NCBI GenBank assembly: GCA_009733575.1
Contig: ML769440.1
Location: 181,377-235,212, forward strand
Reading direction: 5' to 3'
DNA from: Gymnopus androsaceus JB14
Lineage: Eukaryota; Basidiomycota; Agaricomycetes; Agaricales; Omphalotaceae
DNA: 53,836 nt
The notes beneath the pieces are model-generated. The model worked only from the letters and a program-made list of their open reading frames with translations. It was not told where the DNA came from and ran no database searches. Of the stretch, positions 11,591 through 22,161 are shown piece after piece. The translations under genes and the position numbers were made by a program. The first letter of the stretch is position 1; every line of letters starts with the position of its first letter.

Positions 11591-13491
11591 TCAGCGTATC
11601 ACTGGCTTCCAGGGTGTTGCCTTCAATGCCTGCCACCCAGCAACCATGTTCTTCCTCCCCAGCTTATTATTCTCCCACCAAAGACCAGAACCAGGGTGCT
11701 TTGAGTTTGGCTTTCCCCAGTGCTTGTTCATGGTGAGTCAACATCCAGCCATCTTTGTGTGAAAGAGTCCTATTCGCTGTACTGATGCCTTCATTCCTTC
11801 AATAGGTTGTTCACTATTATGATGTGCACCTTCAAGCTAATCAAAGAGCTCAGCTGTTACTCCAAGATAAACAAATTTGGAATACCTTCTCAACTAGGGA
11901 ATCCGTCAGCAAATCTCCATCATCAAACAAAAGTCCATGCTTTTTCAAGAGTTCATTGGTCATGCCAATGTTTCTAAGGATGGTGACATATACATGAATG
12001 GTCCCCTCAATGCTCGACTCCTCCTCATGCATTGCCAGGAGTGAAAATTGCTCCATTACATGAACTCCGATAGGATCTACCTCTGAGCAAGCATCAAAAA
12101 AAGGCTTCAAGTGCTTGAGTACGCCAATAATGTCAATTGCAATATGCTTCAACTGCCAGATTAAGCAAGCTTCCAACTGTGCAATGTTTGTAGGTGATGG
12201 AAGAACATCAAGAGTCGACCATGGGAAGATAGGATCTGTAGTCGTGCAAGGAGGTTTCATATTGAGAGGTAAAGTTCCATGCAGTGTTCTTGTAGAGTGA
12301 GTGAAGGGATTCCACATAGGAATTACAGTCAAGGTAGTGCCGTTATCAAAATGGTCTTTGGAATTATGTTGCTGTGCTTCAACTCGGAATGCAATGTTCA
12401 AATTGTCCCAGACAATCATGACCATGCACTGCTTGACAAGGTCAGTATACTTCGCTTTTTCCTCTCTTGAAAGCTGCTTCAGATATTGTAATGATGCGTC
12501 ATAAGACAGGGAAAGGCCTGCATGGGCGAGAACTTCCTTTTCTTGCTTGGCCGAGCCAGAACCAATCAAGAAGAGCGCAATGACAGCCTGGAAGTTATTT
12601 GCCTTCTGGGAACAAAGTTTGGCAAACATTGCACATACTGTGGTCAAAACCTAGGATATTGGTAAGTGTTTACTTGATGGAGTAAAAAAGAGATAGCCGC
12701 ACCAAATTTTTGTGTCAAGGTGCTGACTTTTGGTCAGGATTATTGGTTATAGTATCAAGGGCCTTCCAGATATTTGGTGCCATCTCCCGGATTTGGTTTG
12801 AGAGGCCCTCTATAGAGAATAATTTGAGCAGCTCAGAGATGGATGTGTCTTTGCTCCACATGAGCAATGATTGCAGTGCCTTTCCTTCTGCTGCAAACAA
12901 CTTCTGAAGTACTTCAGGAATGATGTCAGGAGTGTCATCAAAAACTGAGTCTACAATCTTGACACCATGGGCCTTGTGCAGATGAACAAGATTTGCATGA
13001 ATTTGTGCATTACCACCTGGGATTTGCAGACTGTCAAAAAGTCACTAAGGCTGTCAAAGCCAAGCCCACCCCCTTCCTGTTGTGGTTTTGTTATATTTGC
13101 AATCCACTGGAGGGCCTTGTCTCGCTTTTGGATCTGTGTTTGCTGCTTTGAAATATGTGCAGCCTCCTTCCTTTGTGTTGTATTAGCCTGTATTTTGGCT
13201 TTTTTCTGAGCAGCTTTGGCAGAGGATGTGGCTTGTAATCTCTCGGTAAATTTCTGAGCCTGCATCTGGTGATATTGAGATGGTGCAGGAGTGGTATAAT
13301 TACCTCCTACTACTATTCGAGGCCTTTGTTTTGCACAATGTCTGATGTGACAGTCGACAATAGGAGTTGCCTGAATTCCCGGAAAAGAGTCTGGAAGGAT
13401 GGTTGAATGAGCTGGAGTTGGGCTTATTGGAGCCGGAGTAGAAGGAAAGGCAGGAAATGAAGCAGTATTACTGCTTTGTGCAAGATGATCT

Positions 13492-14606
13492 CACGCCGAA
13501 AGTGCAAAAAAATCCGCTTGAACAAAATGACTAACTGATTTATAAAATTTTGTGTAAAAAATCACTTATGAGTGAAATTTGAGTGAAATTGGATTATTCA
13601 CACTGCGGCCAGGCCATAAAATATCACACGAAAATACTCTAAGATAAATGTAATGATAAACCATTAGAAAACCAATATGAATTTCTCACAAAAAAAAATG
13701 ATGATTTCTTGTGCGACAACTACTACAAAATTAACAAAGAAATTTTTTGATAATGGTATGTGAAAATCTTTATGTTTTGCGCCCAAAAAATAAAATGGCT
13801 GCTCACCAGCTCTGCGGGTCTCACTGGGCGCTGAGCGGCCATTTTATTTTTCAGGTGCACAAAACATAAAGATTTTCATGTACCATTGTCAAAAAATTTC
13901 TTTGTTAATTTCGTCATAGTTATCACGCAAGAAATCATCATTTTTTCATGAGAAATTTATATTGGTTTTCTAATTGTTTATCATTACGTTTATCTTAAAG
14001 TATTTCATGTGATATTTTATGGCCTGGCCGCAGTGTCAGTCAAACAGTCTTGTTGAGTGAAAATATACATATCAGTACATTATTTAGATAAACTGAAGAA
14101 GGGCCTGAATTATGGTATATCTGAGCTCCTGAAATGGTAAATGATTTGTTATATATTGCAAGTCAAATCATTCCAAGTGAAGTATTTCCTTTCAGGTGTA
14201 TTTTCAGACAATATAAAAAGTTGTGTGAAGAATGATATTTTCAGAATAACTGAAAAGCCTCAACCACATTCATTTCAGGCTTTTCAGTTATTCTGAAAGA
14301 TGATTATTCATATAACTTTTCATATTGTCTGAAAATACACCTGAAAGGAAATGTTTCACTCGGAATGATTTGACTTGCAATATATAACAAATCATTTACC
14401 ATTTCAGGAGCTCAGATATACTATAATTCAGGCCCTTCTTCAGTTTATCTAAATAATGTACTGATATGTATATTTTCCCTCAACAAGACCATTCGACTGA
14501 ATAATTAAATTTCACTCAGATTTTCACTCATAAGTGATTTTTGACATGAAATTTTATAAATTAGTTAGTATTTTGTTTGAGCGGATTTTTTTGCACTTTC
14601 GGTGTG
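13492..14606. mobile_element. Palindromic MITE (outer), CACACCG/CACGCCG termini, 3-bp TSD TCT
   Basis: The left terminus CACGCCGAAAGTGCAAAAAA and right terminus (reverse complement CACACCGAAAGTGCAAAAAA) match over more than 100 bp with few changes. The direct repeat TCT flanks both ends (13,489-13,491 and 14,607-14,609). Removing the inner element and one TSD copy leaves arms of 331 and 330 nt around a loop at 14,261-14,276, an almost perfect hairpin of about 677 nt. CAC-type ends with a 3-bp duplication suggest the CMC (CACTA-like) superclass, which is common in basidiomycetes. It has no coding capacity. It lies in the 5' part of the minus-strand DUF6589 gene. Confidence 0.8.
13601..14035. 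mobile_element. Palindromic MITE (inner, nested), CACTGCGGCC termini, TSD TCA
   Basis: The element starts CACTGCGGCCAGGCCATAAA and ends with its reverse complement GGCCTGGCCGCAGTG. TCA occurs at 13,598-13,600 and 14,036-14,038. The arms (13,601-13,804 and 13,833-14,035) pair almost throughout, with a loop of about 28 nt. It sits within the left arm of the outer MITE, at a point where the outer right arm is continuous, which proves the order of insertion. CACTG ends plus a 3-bp TSD again fit a CACTA/CMC-type transposase acting in trans. Confidence 0.82.
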
Positions 14607-14923
14607 TCTAGAGTTACGCTGGATCCTGAAGCTGTTGAAAAGGGGTCGATGGCTGAAGAGCTGTTGGGGAATTCAGAGAAAAGGATTTGTGATATGGATC
14701 CAGGTCTGATATATTGGTAGCAGTATCTGACCGTGCACTAGGGGATACTGGGGGCCGGGGCACTACTGGTTTGCTGAAATATATCCTCAAGCAAGTCTGA
14801 CTCTGCTTGTACCACCTCTGGGGAAGCTGAAGCTTTGCGGCTACGTAACCTTTTTGATTGTCTAGAAAAATGGCGAGTGGGGGCAAAGTCTGAATCCGAG
14901 TCTTTTTGCTTCCTGGGGGCCAT

Positions 14924-16019
14924 TGCATTGTGGAACGGAAGATAGTATCTGTGCTCAGATAACTGATTGGTTTCAGGGTAATTTGCTTATATCTCATTCA
15001 TTTTTAGACATTTCAAGTTGAAATTTAATACATATTAGTCGCACTTATATTCTACATCGATTGTACTCTTAAGAAATCTGAAAGCTTGAGAAAAAATACA
15101 CTGTAATTTTCAAAATTCTAAGTCGAGATAGCCCGGGACGGACGCTTAAGCCAACCGTCCTAAAACACGAGATTATTTTCCAGTTGCCGCGTTCACGGCT
15201 CTTTGATCGACAGCATCATCAAATGACGCACTTGAGTCACTCAGGCAACTGGCTCGAGTCTATGAATGAGAGGAATTTTTCATGGCGTCGATCCGTTCCA
15301 TTAATTGAAACAAATTCGTTGGATTGAATGTGGTGCGGAAGGACAGTGTCATGGAGTCGATCCGTTCTCAATCAGGAATTATTATAATTGAATTATGGGT
15401 TTCACGGACTCTGCCTGTCGGAAAGACCCCAGACAGAGAGAGGGTTAGAATCGAGTTAGAACTTGAACCAACAGGGATGGAGCCCCAGAGACAATGTGAG
15501 TCATAGGAAAGAATTGGGTATCACAGAGACAGACAGGCAATTGCAGCGACCTGCGAGCGACACCGCCGGTGGAGTGCAATGGTTGGTGGAGTTGATTCAA
15601 AGCCCCAGTTAAACAGATTTCAGGTTAAGGCGAGCCTCAGGCTGAGGACGATGAGCCTACAGATAATGCAAAAGTGCTTGAAGCCAGGTCGGCGGATGAA
15701 ACGTCTTTAATCTCGACTAGTGGCTATATATACTACGCTAACGTTATGTTGAAGATTGAGGGCTGGGGAAGTTGTTATTCACAGCTTCTTCGATACGGTG
15801 GCGTTGGGTAGATGTTGGATGGGCGCTCAAGTAAGCGCTCGACTTTTTACCCAGCTTGTTCCGAACTTTTGGCTTCGAATAACGCATAACGAGGATTAGT
15901 TCAAGTCGGGAGAGGCAATGGAAAAGGAATGATGTGGGGACGCAAAGATCAGGATTCAGGAATCTTCAGCCTGTACCAGCCTGTACCTGCAACGGCCTCG
16001 AGTTCGGTTTCCAAAGGTG
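14924..16019. other. Intergenic, no gene seen
   Basis: This is the 5' flank of the DUF6589 gene. I see no supported ORF. An 18-nt near-identical direct repeat (catggNgtcgatccgttc) occurs at about 15,281 and 15,350. Base composition becomes richer in CpG from about 15,120 than in the transposon region to the left. Confidence 0.4.
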
Positions 16020-16376
16020 TCATGGGCCATGGCGATAATGAGGGTTAGCATGCTCGTAAATGAAGACTACACCGATTTTAGTTTGTAAAGCCGCCAGGTA
16101 CTGTTTGAAGCAGGGAGCTAAGCTGGAGTTAACAAATTTCTCAATCCGCCGGTGACGGCGTTCCAGCGATTTAAGTGTAGACGCGTACGCTCTTGCTGTG
16201 ATACTTTCCGGGCCATTTCCACGGCTAGAGGCACATTCGTAGAACGTAAAGGATGAGCACAATGATGATCTGCTATCAGGGATTAAGTTAAGCAAAGAGA
16301 GGTATATAATCCATTCCGGAGCAACTTGAACGAGTGGCGCTCTGAAAGGAGAGTTTCGACGATGTATGGCCGGCAT
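16020..16376 (-). CDS. Hypothetical ORF (118 aa), divergent from the Hot13-like gene
   Basis: This is an uninterrupted ATG-started minus-strand frame about 220 bp upstream of, and divergent from, the CHY zinc-finger gene. The translation has a hydrophobic patch (EWIIYLSLLNLI) and a basic, Arg-rich centre (KSLERRHRRIEKFV). I do not recognise a family. It could be part of a spliced gene or chance. Confidence 0.25.
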   Translation of the reverse strand: MPAIHRRNSPFRAPLVQVAPEWIIYLSLLNLIPDSRSSLCSSFTFYECASSRGNGPESITARAYASTLKSLERRHRRIEKFVNSSLAPCFKQYLAALQTKIGVVFIYEHANPHYRHGP

Positions 16377-16593
16377 TGCTCAACTCCCCAACTCAAGCAT
16401 GGCGATTATGTTTGATAGACCCACTTGATATTTCCGCTGGTCAAGTTTGTGTGAAAAGGATGGGGAGCTCGAGCGTCTACTGCCCCAAAACGCGTCCGAT
16501 CAAAATCCGATCACTTTTTTTTATTGGCGCCCACACATTCTTTCTTCTTCTTATCGGTTCTTACTCTGGTTCTTTCACATTCCTTCTGCAGTT

Positions 16594-17167
16594 ATGCTCG
16601 TTACTTCCAACTTCAACGTCCACGGCATAGATGTTCGCCCTCATACTCAATGTGCCCACTGGCACTCCTCCCGGGACATAATTGCCATCCGACACAAATG
16701 CTGCGGCGAATACTACGCTTGTATCTCCTGCCACGAAGCTTTGGCCGGACATAAGAACCAGGTGTGGCCCAAGGACGAATGGGGGCCCAGCAACATTGTG
16801 CTTTGCGGTAAATGCCTCTGCGAGATGAGCGTCGTCCAGTACTTGGGCTGCGACAATCATTGTCCCAGTTGCAAGGCGGAATTCAATCCGGGATGTAGGA
16901 ATCATTACCACTTGTACTTTGAAGACAAGATGGTATCGCGATCTGCTCGTTACGGAAAATCCGCAGAATCAATCCTTGGTAGCGTATCACGTAGCTCTTT
17001 GTGAGTATGACGCCATTTTCTTCCTTTGCTTCCTCAGCTGGCTTTCTTTCTTTCTCCCTTGTTTTTTCTTCCGGCTTAGTTAACTAAATTATCTATCCTT
17101 CATCCCTTCCACTAGCTTTGAATTTTGTCAACTGCAATCGAACAACATCGTCTCGTCGCAGTTATAA
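16594..17167 (+). CDS. CHY-type zinc-finger protein, Hot13-like
   Basis: The ATG at 16,594 (MLVTSNFNVHGIDVRP) is chosen because the CHY domain begins directly after it; an upstream in-frame codon gives only an unrelated leader. Conserved residues of the CHY finger are present in order: C-x-H-W/H in TQCAHWHSSRDIIAIRHKCC, then CISCH, CGKC and CDNHCPSCKAEFNPGCRNHY, with HYHLYFE at the end of the domain. Exon 1 ends at 17,000 before GTGAGT; the acceptor TAG at 17,113-17,115 gives a short tail ending at TAA 17,165-17,167. Without the intron the frame stops at 17,004. In yeast, Hot13 is a mitochondrial intermembrane-space zinc-binding protein that helps keep Mia40 zinc-free and oxidised during import of cysteine-rich proteins. 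The length (about 150 aa) fits the family. Confidence 0.82.
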
Positions 17168-18029
17168 CCTTCTCAACGGCAATGCTGGGATCGGTACGAT
17201 TGTGCACCAGGAACCTGCAGCATCCGCTCTTTACGGTACGGAACCATTGACGAATCATTCTCGATTATCGCTGACCATTCCATGCATGTTACACACACAC
17301 GAATAGACTTAAACTCGAATGTTGGAAGAATTCGATTTTGAACTAGATATAGATCATGTAGCATTATGATAAGAGGACTCTAATGCCAGGGAAAGTACCG
17401 GTATATGAGAGCTTCCCAATTAGGTAACGGAATTGCCTCTGCAAGACATGCGAGGACGAGCTGTCGACGTCAAGCCTACTTAAGTTGTGTGGAATGACAC
17501 TTGCCGCTAGCATCTTTTGCTGTTCATATAGCGTAGTATCTTTCCCAAACTCAAATTGAAGGGCCAATATGGCTTGAAACCAGCGACAAATTCTTGCCGC
17601 GAAAGCATCTCACTGACGTAAAAACTCATTTAGAGACCCCCAAAAAGTAGACTTTAGAGCTAATCCATTGGATGGATGCAATGCTTGTTATTAAGATCAC
17701 TTCTATGCAAACATTCTTTCTCTCATCTGTCCACTACTATTGGAGGTTCTCTTTGAGCTTTTGTGTCATCCTAAAGGCATTCAATGGAAAGATTCAGCAG
17801 ATTTAAGAGTGAATTTCTCAGAATCAAAGTGTTCTCTTGGATTCTCATTCCAACATCCTTTAGGGCACTGAGACCAAGGTCAGAGTCAATCAAAGTAATA
17901 TACTTAATAAATAGGACAGTTGTAGCAGAGAGAGTTACACCAAACATAATTGATACTAACAGGACAGTTGTCAGGCATGAGTTGCATGACACAGCTCCAT
18001 GAAGTGCATGGAGATGGTATGAGAGAGAG
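17168..18029. other. Intergenic with short direct repeats
   Basis: No supported gene. Two short repeats stand out: gagagagttacacca (about 17,929, recurring at about 18,022 at the edge of the next gene) and aggacagttgt (about 17,914 and 17,961). The second part is the 3' flank of the DUF6533-like gene. Confidence 0.35.
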
Positions 18030-19260
18030 TTACACCAAAGCAGGGAAATTTTGTGAGGGGATTGTGTCAGGCTCAGACTGCTCCCCTGGCCCACGGAGTA
18101 TAAGATGAGTCCCACGGACAGAGTCATCTTCAAAGGTTTTCATGCTCCATTGAATTACGTTGCGATTATAGCTGGCGCGCTTCAAACTGAGTGTAATTCG
18201 GTTGATCATGATGCATGATACAACCATTGCAGGCCTATGTAAAAAATTTTAAAATATATATGAGACCATGTACAAGCATTCAGAGCACTAGGAAGCCTCA
18301 CTGGTTGTGAATACATCGAAGTGCAGGCTATATAAGTTTATAAGATACCATTAACAATGGTCAATCAAGAGTCAAAGATGAAACAAATTGAACAATTGAA
18401 AACATACCCGCTGGGCATAAGAGAAAAACATGATCCAGACAAAGTTTGAAGAGAACAAGACAAAGAAATAGATGATCCCATCTCTTTGTATAACTTTCAC
18501 AATATGTGTTAATGGGCGGGACCAAGATATCCTGACTACAGTGAAGATTATGGCCAGGAATGCCAGACCATCGAATGCAAGGCTGAGGCAAATGAAGGCT
18601 CTGACCCACTGTGGCACCCTAAAAGTGTATCCAAGGGATCAGTTGAAAGATGAAAGAATGTAACTGAAATAAACCCATACACTATCAAGTTTGAGATGGA
18701 TATACACACTAGAGGAAGTAAAGAGTGATAAGTATGAATCATGTTGCATAGATAAGCAGAGCTTGCCATGAAAGGGATCAATATCGGGCAGCACAGGTAA
18801 TGGAATCGGGAGTGAGTCCAGTGGCAAAAGGATGGAAAGGAGATCCGTGCTAGAAGATGACTGTGACATAACAAATATGAGAATTCCCCATTGACATGCG
18901 GCGATAAGTCCTGCAATTATCCAGACAAATTTTTGCTTGCAAAGAGCATAGACCCTGTTAATTTCAAATAAATATTGATGGACATGGTACAGACCTGAAA
19001 CCGACCTTAATGTAAGAAACACTTGGGCAACACTTGTGGTGATCAATGATTCAAAAATTTCCATGAAACCATATCGGAAGCATCTTCATAAATAGAATCA
19101 TAGTGTACATTAGCTGACATTAAGGAGCAACCATTAAAATGTACGAACATCTGCAATGAAGAATTTATATCAATCATTGTCACTTCATGTTCCAAAGAAA
19201 AAAAGGGTCCGTACATCTGAAGTCCATGCATTTGAGAAAAACGCTGCCAGTACTAAGTAA
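18030..19260 (-). CDS. DUF6533-like seven-helix membrane protein
   Basis: Spliced exons on the minus strand: one containing LITTSVAQVFLTLR (to 19,006), an intron at 18,955-19,005, then RVYALCKQKFVWIIAGLIAA (from 18,954). An intron near 18,620-18,690 follows, then AFICLSLAFDGLAFLAIIFT and the exon to 18,408. A 173-nt intron (18,235-18,407) precedes the last exon, which begins PAMVVSCIMINRITLSLK and stops at 18,030. The pattern (S-V-A-Q-x-x-L-T-L-R-V-Y/W-A-L, an A-F-D-x-L helix, V-V-S-C-I-M-I-N-R-I near the end) matches the integral-membrane DUF6533 group, which is expanded in mushrooms and of unknown function. I could not settle the first exon; LEHEV at about 19,195 may be its conserved start. 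At least four hydrophobic helices are visible. Confidence 0.65.
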
Positions 19261-19295
19261 GTGCATCGAGATTTTGGCAAAAAAAAAAAAAAAAA

Positions 19296-19972
19296 TACAA
19301 ACTAAAAAAGCTGATGATTAAAAAGCATGGGCAAAGATATCGGTTCTTCAACCCGAAATCCAAATCAACATGCGAGGCCAAAAATCAAAGAAAGGAAGGA
19401 GAGTCACACCACGAGAAACAGAAAGAAGACTGGGAGTGGGGATGAGGTTCATCAAGACTTTAGGTATTTGTTTGTTTCATTTAAAGAGACGGCATACATA
19501 CCCAAAGTCCTCGAGGAATTCCACCCATACTCAATCTCATCTGAAAAGGTCAAGATGTAGTCATAAATCCAGATGGCGGAGGCGGCCACCCAGTAAAGCT
19601 GAGGTTAGGGCAAGATGAAGGTGATCAGTAAGTACTCCTCTCTGTTTAAGATGATACTAAATACCTTGAGGTAAAATCTACAGTACAAAGCGAAACCTAT
19701 CAATAGCTCCTCTAAGCAAAGGAAGAACATTAATCACTACTCACAGATCATGTCCAAGTGATACAATTGCCTCCTGCACAACAGAATCCATTGTTGGAGG
19801 CCAAAGTCAAGATAATAGCCTGAGGAAAACCCACTAGTAACCATTCCTTATATGAGTGTTTTATATCTGAATCTCCTGGTAATTTTTAAGTTCAATTACA
19901 AATAAAAGATGGACAGATGAACACTGTCTAGCACTGGAATGCCATCGACAACAATAGAAAACAAATACATGT
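19296..19972. other. Intergenic, no gene seen
   Basis: An A17 run (about 19,279-19,295) precedes this stretch. ORFs on both strands are short and lack recognisable domains. The sequence leads into a cluster of small transposable elements. Confidence 0.35.
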
Positions 19973-20151
19973 ATCATCAGCAAAACCTGGGTGTACTGGA
20001 CAGTTCTGGATAGCACTGTCCAGCACTCATAGCATCCATAGCACCCATAGCAAGGCCCCCATCTACAGAGCCTCATAGCAATCCTGTAGTAACCCATAAC
20101 AACTCATAGTCTGTAGAGAACTATGGCCATTACCCAGGTTTTGCTGATGAT
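19973..20151. mobile_element. Small MITE A, 20-bp TIR ATCATCAGCAAAACCTGGGT
   Basis: Perfect 20-bp terminal inverted repeats lie at 19,973-19,992 and 20,132-20,151. Inside are a local inverted repeat (CTGGACAG...CTGTCCAG, about 19,997-20,025) and a run of catagca-like units. It shares the core CATCAGCAAAACCTG with MITE B at 20,412, so the two belong to one non-autonomous family. Confidence 0.75.
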
Positions 20152-20190
20152 GGAGATGAGAGTAAAAATGAAGATAGATGATTGTATGGG

Positions 20191-20752
20191 TTAGTGTTGC
20201 CACAAGGTAAGGTAAAGGTAAAGCCAAGGGAACAGATTGGGTACCTTGCCTTGGATCCATCAAAGTTGATGGCCTTGTCAAGGTACCTTGAGGTAATGTT
20301 CCAAATACAAATATAGCCTTGCACAGCTCGGTCTCAGAGGCTGCATCAGAGTCTTCAGTTTTAGAGGGTCAAATGTGTATACTAGGTATTAAAATATATA
20401 TTATAGTAGAATACATCAGCAAAACCTGTACCATCACAATATATTTCTTTTGTCTCTGGAGCAAGGATAGTAATTCCAGAGATCTCCAGAGACCTCTGGA
20501 GATGCCTGGAGGAGATTGACAGCTTTCTGACAGCTGTCAGAGCTCTGGAGATCTCTGGAGACCTCTGGAGACCAACCAGGTTTTGCTGATGTAATTCCTT
20601 CAAGTGAACGTGGCGGTAACTAAATTAGTAACCAAGGTCAAGGCAAGGCAACAAAGTGATCAAACCTCGACACCTTGCTTGCCTATTATGGAACCAAGGC
20701 GAGGTGAGGCAAGTTCGGGGTTCAAGGTACCTCTGCCTTGCGGCAACACTAA
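20191..20752. mobile_element. MITE C with TAGTGTTGCC termini, carrying nested MITE B
   Basis: The left end ttagtgttgccacaaggta and right end (reverse complement ttagtgttgccgcaaggca) form terminal inverted repeats, with TA at each boundary. The subterminal regions are packed with CAAGGT/ACCTTG words on both sides (20,203-20,290 and 20,635-20,740). Such repeats often serve as transposase-binding sites. MITE B (20,412-20,592) interrupts it. Confidence 0.65.
20412..20592. mobile_element. Small MITE B, TIR CATCAGCAAAACCTG, TA target duplication
   Basis: The termini acatcagcaaaacctg (20,412-20,427) and caggttttgctgatgt (20,577-20,592) are exact inverses. TA lies at each junction, with core termini CATCAGC, which fits Tc1/mariner-like TA insertion. 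The interior is dominated by inverted and direct copies of CTCCAGAGA/TCTGGAGAT. It is inserted in MITE C. Confidence 0.72.
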
Positions 20753-21651
20753 TATATATATCATGTGGGTTCACTGATTTCCTGATTCAATGTTCATTTC
20801 TGGCATCTGTAGTATCAGGCAACCAGGCTATGTTGTTTGTGAGTCACAGTTACCGGAAATTGTATTGTATAAGCATCAGATATTGGTGAACAGGTCATAA
20901 ACACTTCCTGTCATCTGGGTCCTGAAAAGTGAATAAAGTATCAGTGCCCAAATGTCACCACTTGAAGCCCCTCGACCACTTGACGCGGGCTTAAATGTGG
21001 CTATCCAACAATAAATGCCTCAGAGTCAATTGGAATCAAACGATTTTACACTGGTGGAAATTATAGATCAACTGGACTCCGATGTGTCAACATTCCCTTT
21101 CTAAAACTGAACTTATGAGAACAAGAGAACGAATGAACTTGGGACAAAAAAGAACAGTGCGCAGTGCCTTCAACCCCGGCAAGCCCTAGAACACCACTAC
21201 ACGATCGCGATCCGAGAGCCCGTTACCTTGGACAATGTCCAAGTAAGGAAGATAGACTGCACAGGCTTGAAGAGACAGTGTAGCCTTGAAAGGCTGCCAC
21301 GCAGCCCCTCGTGTTGCATGAATAGTAAAGAGCTGTCAAGGATAATCCAAAGCTGTTTGAGTGAAACGGAGGGTGTCAGTGAGTGAATCAGTGTAGCAAT
21401 TGTAATGGTTATGGACGGATCAGTCTCTACACCACTGCTTCAGAGAGTAGGGATATGGGTTCAAGCTAGATTGGCCCTTCTATGTACAGTTGACTAAGGT
21501 ATTGAGCCAAATGAGAACAATCTGGAGGGATTAGAGGAAGCTTGCAACCGAGAAAAACTGGCAAGTCAGAAGAACATGCAAGTTGAGAACTAAAAGACGC
21601 CGCCAAGTGTTTACAATCTATATACTTGCGAGCGCATATCTTCGTTTCTAC
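20753..21651. other. Intergenic, no gene seen
   Basis: No ORF with recognisable features. The right end (about 21,660-21,715) resembles a 50-bp piece of the F-box gene at 24,885-24,935 (atagggt.aggaatctaa, then cgcaaggaa), perhaps a small relic of that family. Confidence 0.3.
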
Positions 21652-21915
21652 TCACGTCGTTTCTACAGTCCACGATAGGGTCAGGAATCTAAAAAATTCC
21701 TTTGCGCAAGGAAATACTGTATGATGAATTCCCGAGGAGCGATGTTCTCGCACAAGCTTACACTGGCATTCTTGGAAACTCCAGTGTTCAGCTCTTGGAC
21801 CTTGCCGTGCAATAAAATCTCCTTCCTTAGTGACGGCGGTGTTCTCCTTGTCGACCCAGCACCAACTGCCGAGACCAAAGCTTGTGGTCAGTGCGATGAT
21901 CATAACTTGCAGATA
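21652..21915 (-). CDS. Hypothetical short ORF, possible small protein or F-box relic
   Basis: The ATG at about 21,915 starts a frame reading MIIALTTSFGLGSWCWVDKE, then QECQCKLVREH, ending at 21,652. The first residues could be a weak signal peptide and four cysteines follow. However, the last 15 codons overlap the stretch resembling the F-box genes in another frame, so the ORF may be accidental. No family recognised. Confidence 0.2.
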   Translation of the reverse strand, partial: YLQVMIIALTTSFGLGSWCWVDKENTAVTKEGDFIARQGPRAEHWSFQECQCKLVREHRSSGIHHTVFPCAKEFFRFLTLSWTVETT

Positions 21916-22161
21916 TATTGATTGATTGATACTCACAGCATTGAGTGCCAAAACATAATTGGACGAAGACCAGTATAGAACTACATATTTACTGTTACGT
22001 GCGTTTTTTGCTGGAGAATTTTTGTAGAGATAGGAAAAGAATGTATGTACATAAATTTGGTGGAGATTTACAATTGAAATTTCAGCCTTGAATCTGCCGT
22101 TGGAGCGCTGATATGATCGAGTTCAGTCTTGCAAAGAAGCCCCAGAAGACAAGGACTCGCC

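Larger units (their letters stand above)
8661..14923 (-). pseudogene. DUF6589-family gene, interrupted by insertions
   Basis: The start is ATG at 14,923 (MAPRKQKDSDSDFAP, a basic, Ser/Asp-rich N-terminus). Coding pieces run leftwards. A low-complexity P/S/T stretch is split by the MITE at 13,492-14,606, then a coiled, Lys/Gln-rich segment follows (13,265-12,951). A helical block (12,966-12,715) comes next, then the 265-codon core from an acceptor near 12,649 (VCAMFAKLCSQKANNFQAVI, VWDNLNIAFRVEAQQHNSKD). After a break come NKHWGKPNSKHPGSGLWWEN (about 11,740-11,680), the 9,840-11,590 insertion, the exon at 9,839-9,413 (LENAMLFNRDALFYVEFVHA), the exon at 9,360-9,261, and the last exon at 9,206-8,661. 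Introns of 52 and 54 nt separate the last three. Internal stops (near 9,125, 9,345 and 8,814) and frameshifts make it a pseudogene. DUF6589 is a large basidiomycete family of unknown function; the family call is from memory of its conserved blocks. Confidence 0.7.

Noticed and set aside
13492..14606. Repeats that might suggest a CRISPR array
   Set aside because: There are no regularly spaced direct repeats; the structure is two nested palindromes in a fungal genome.
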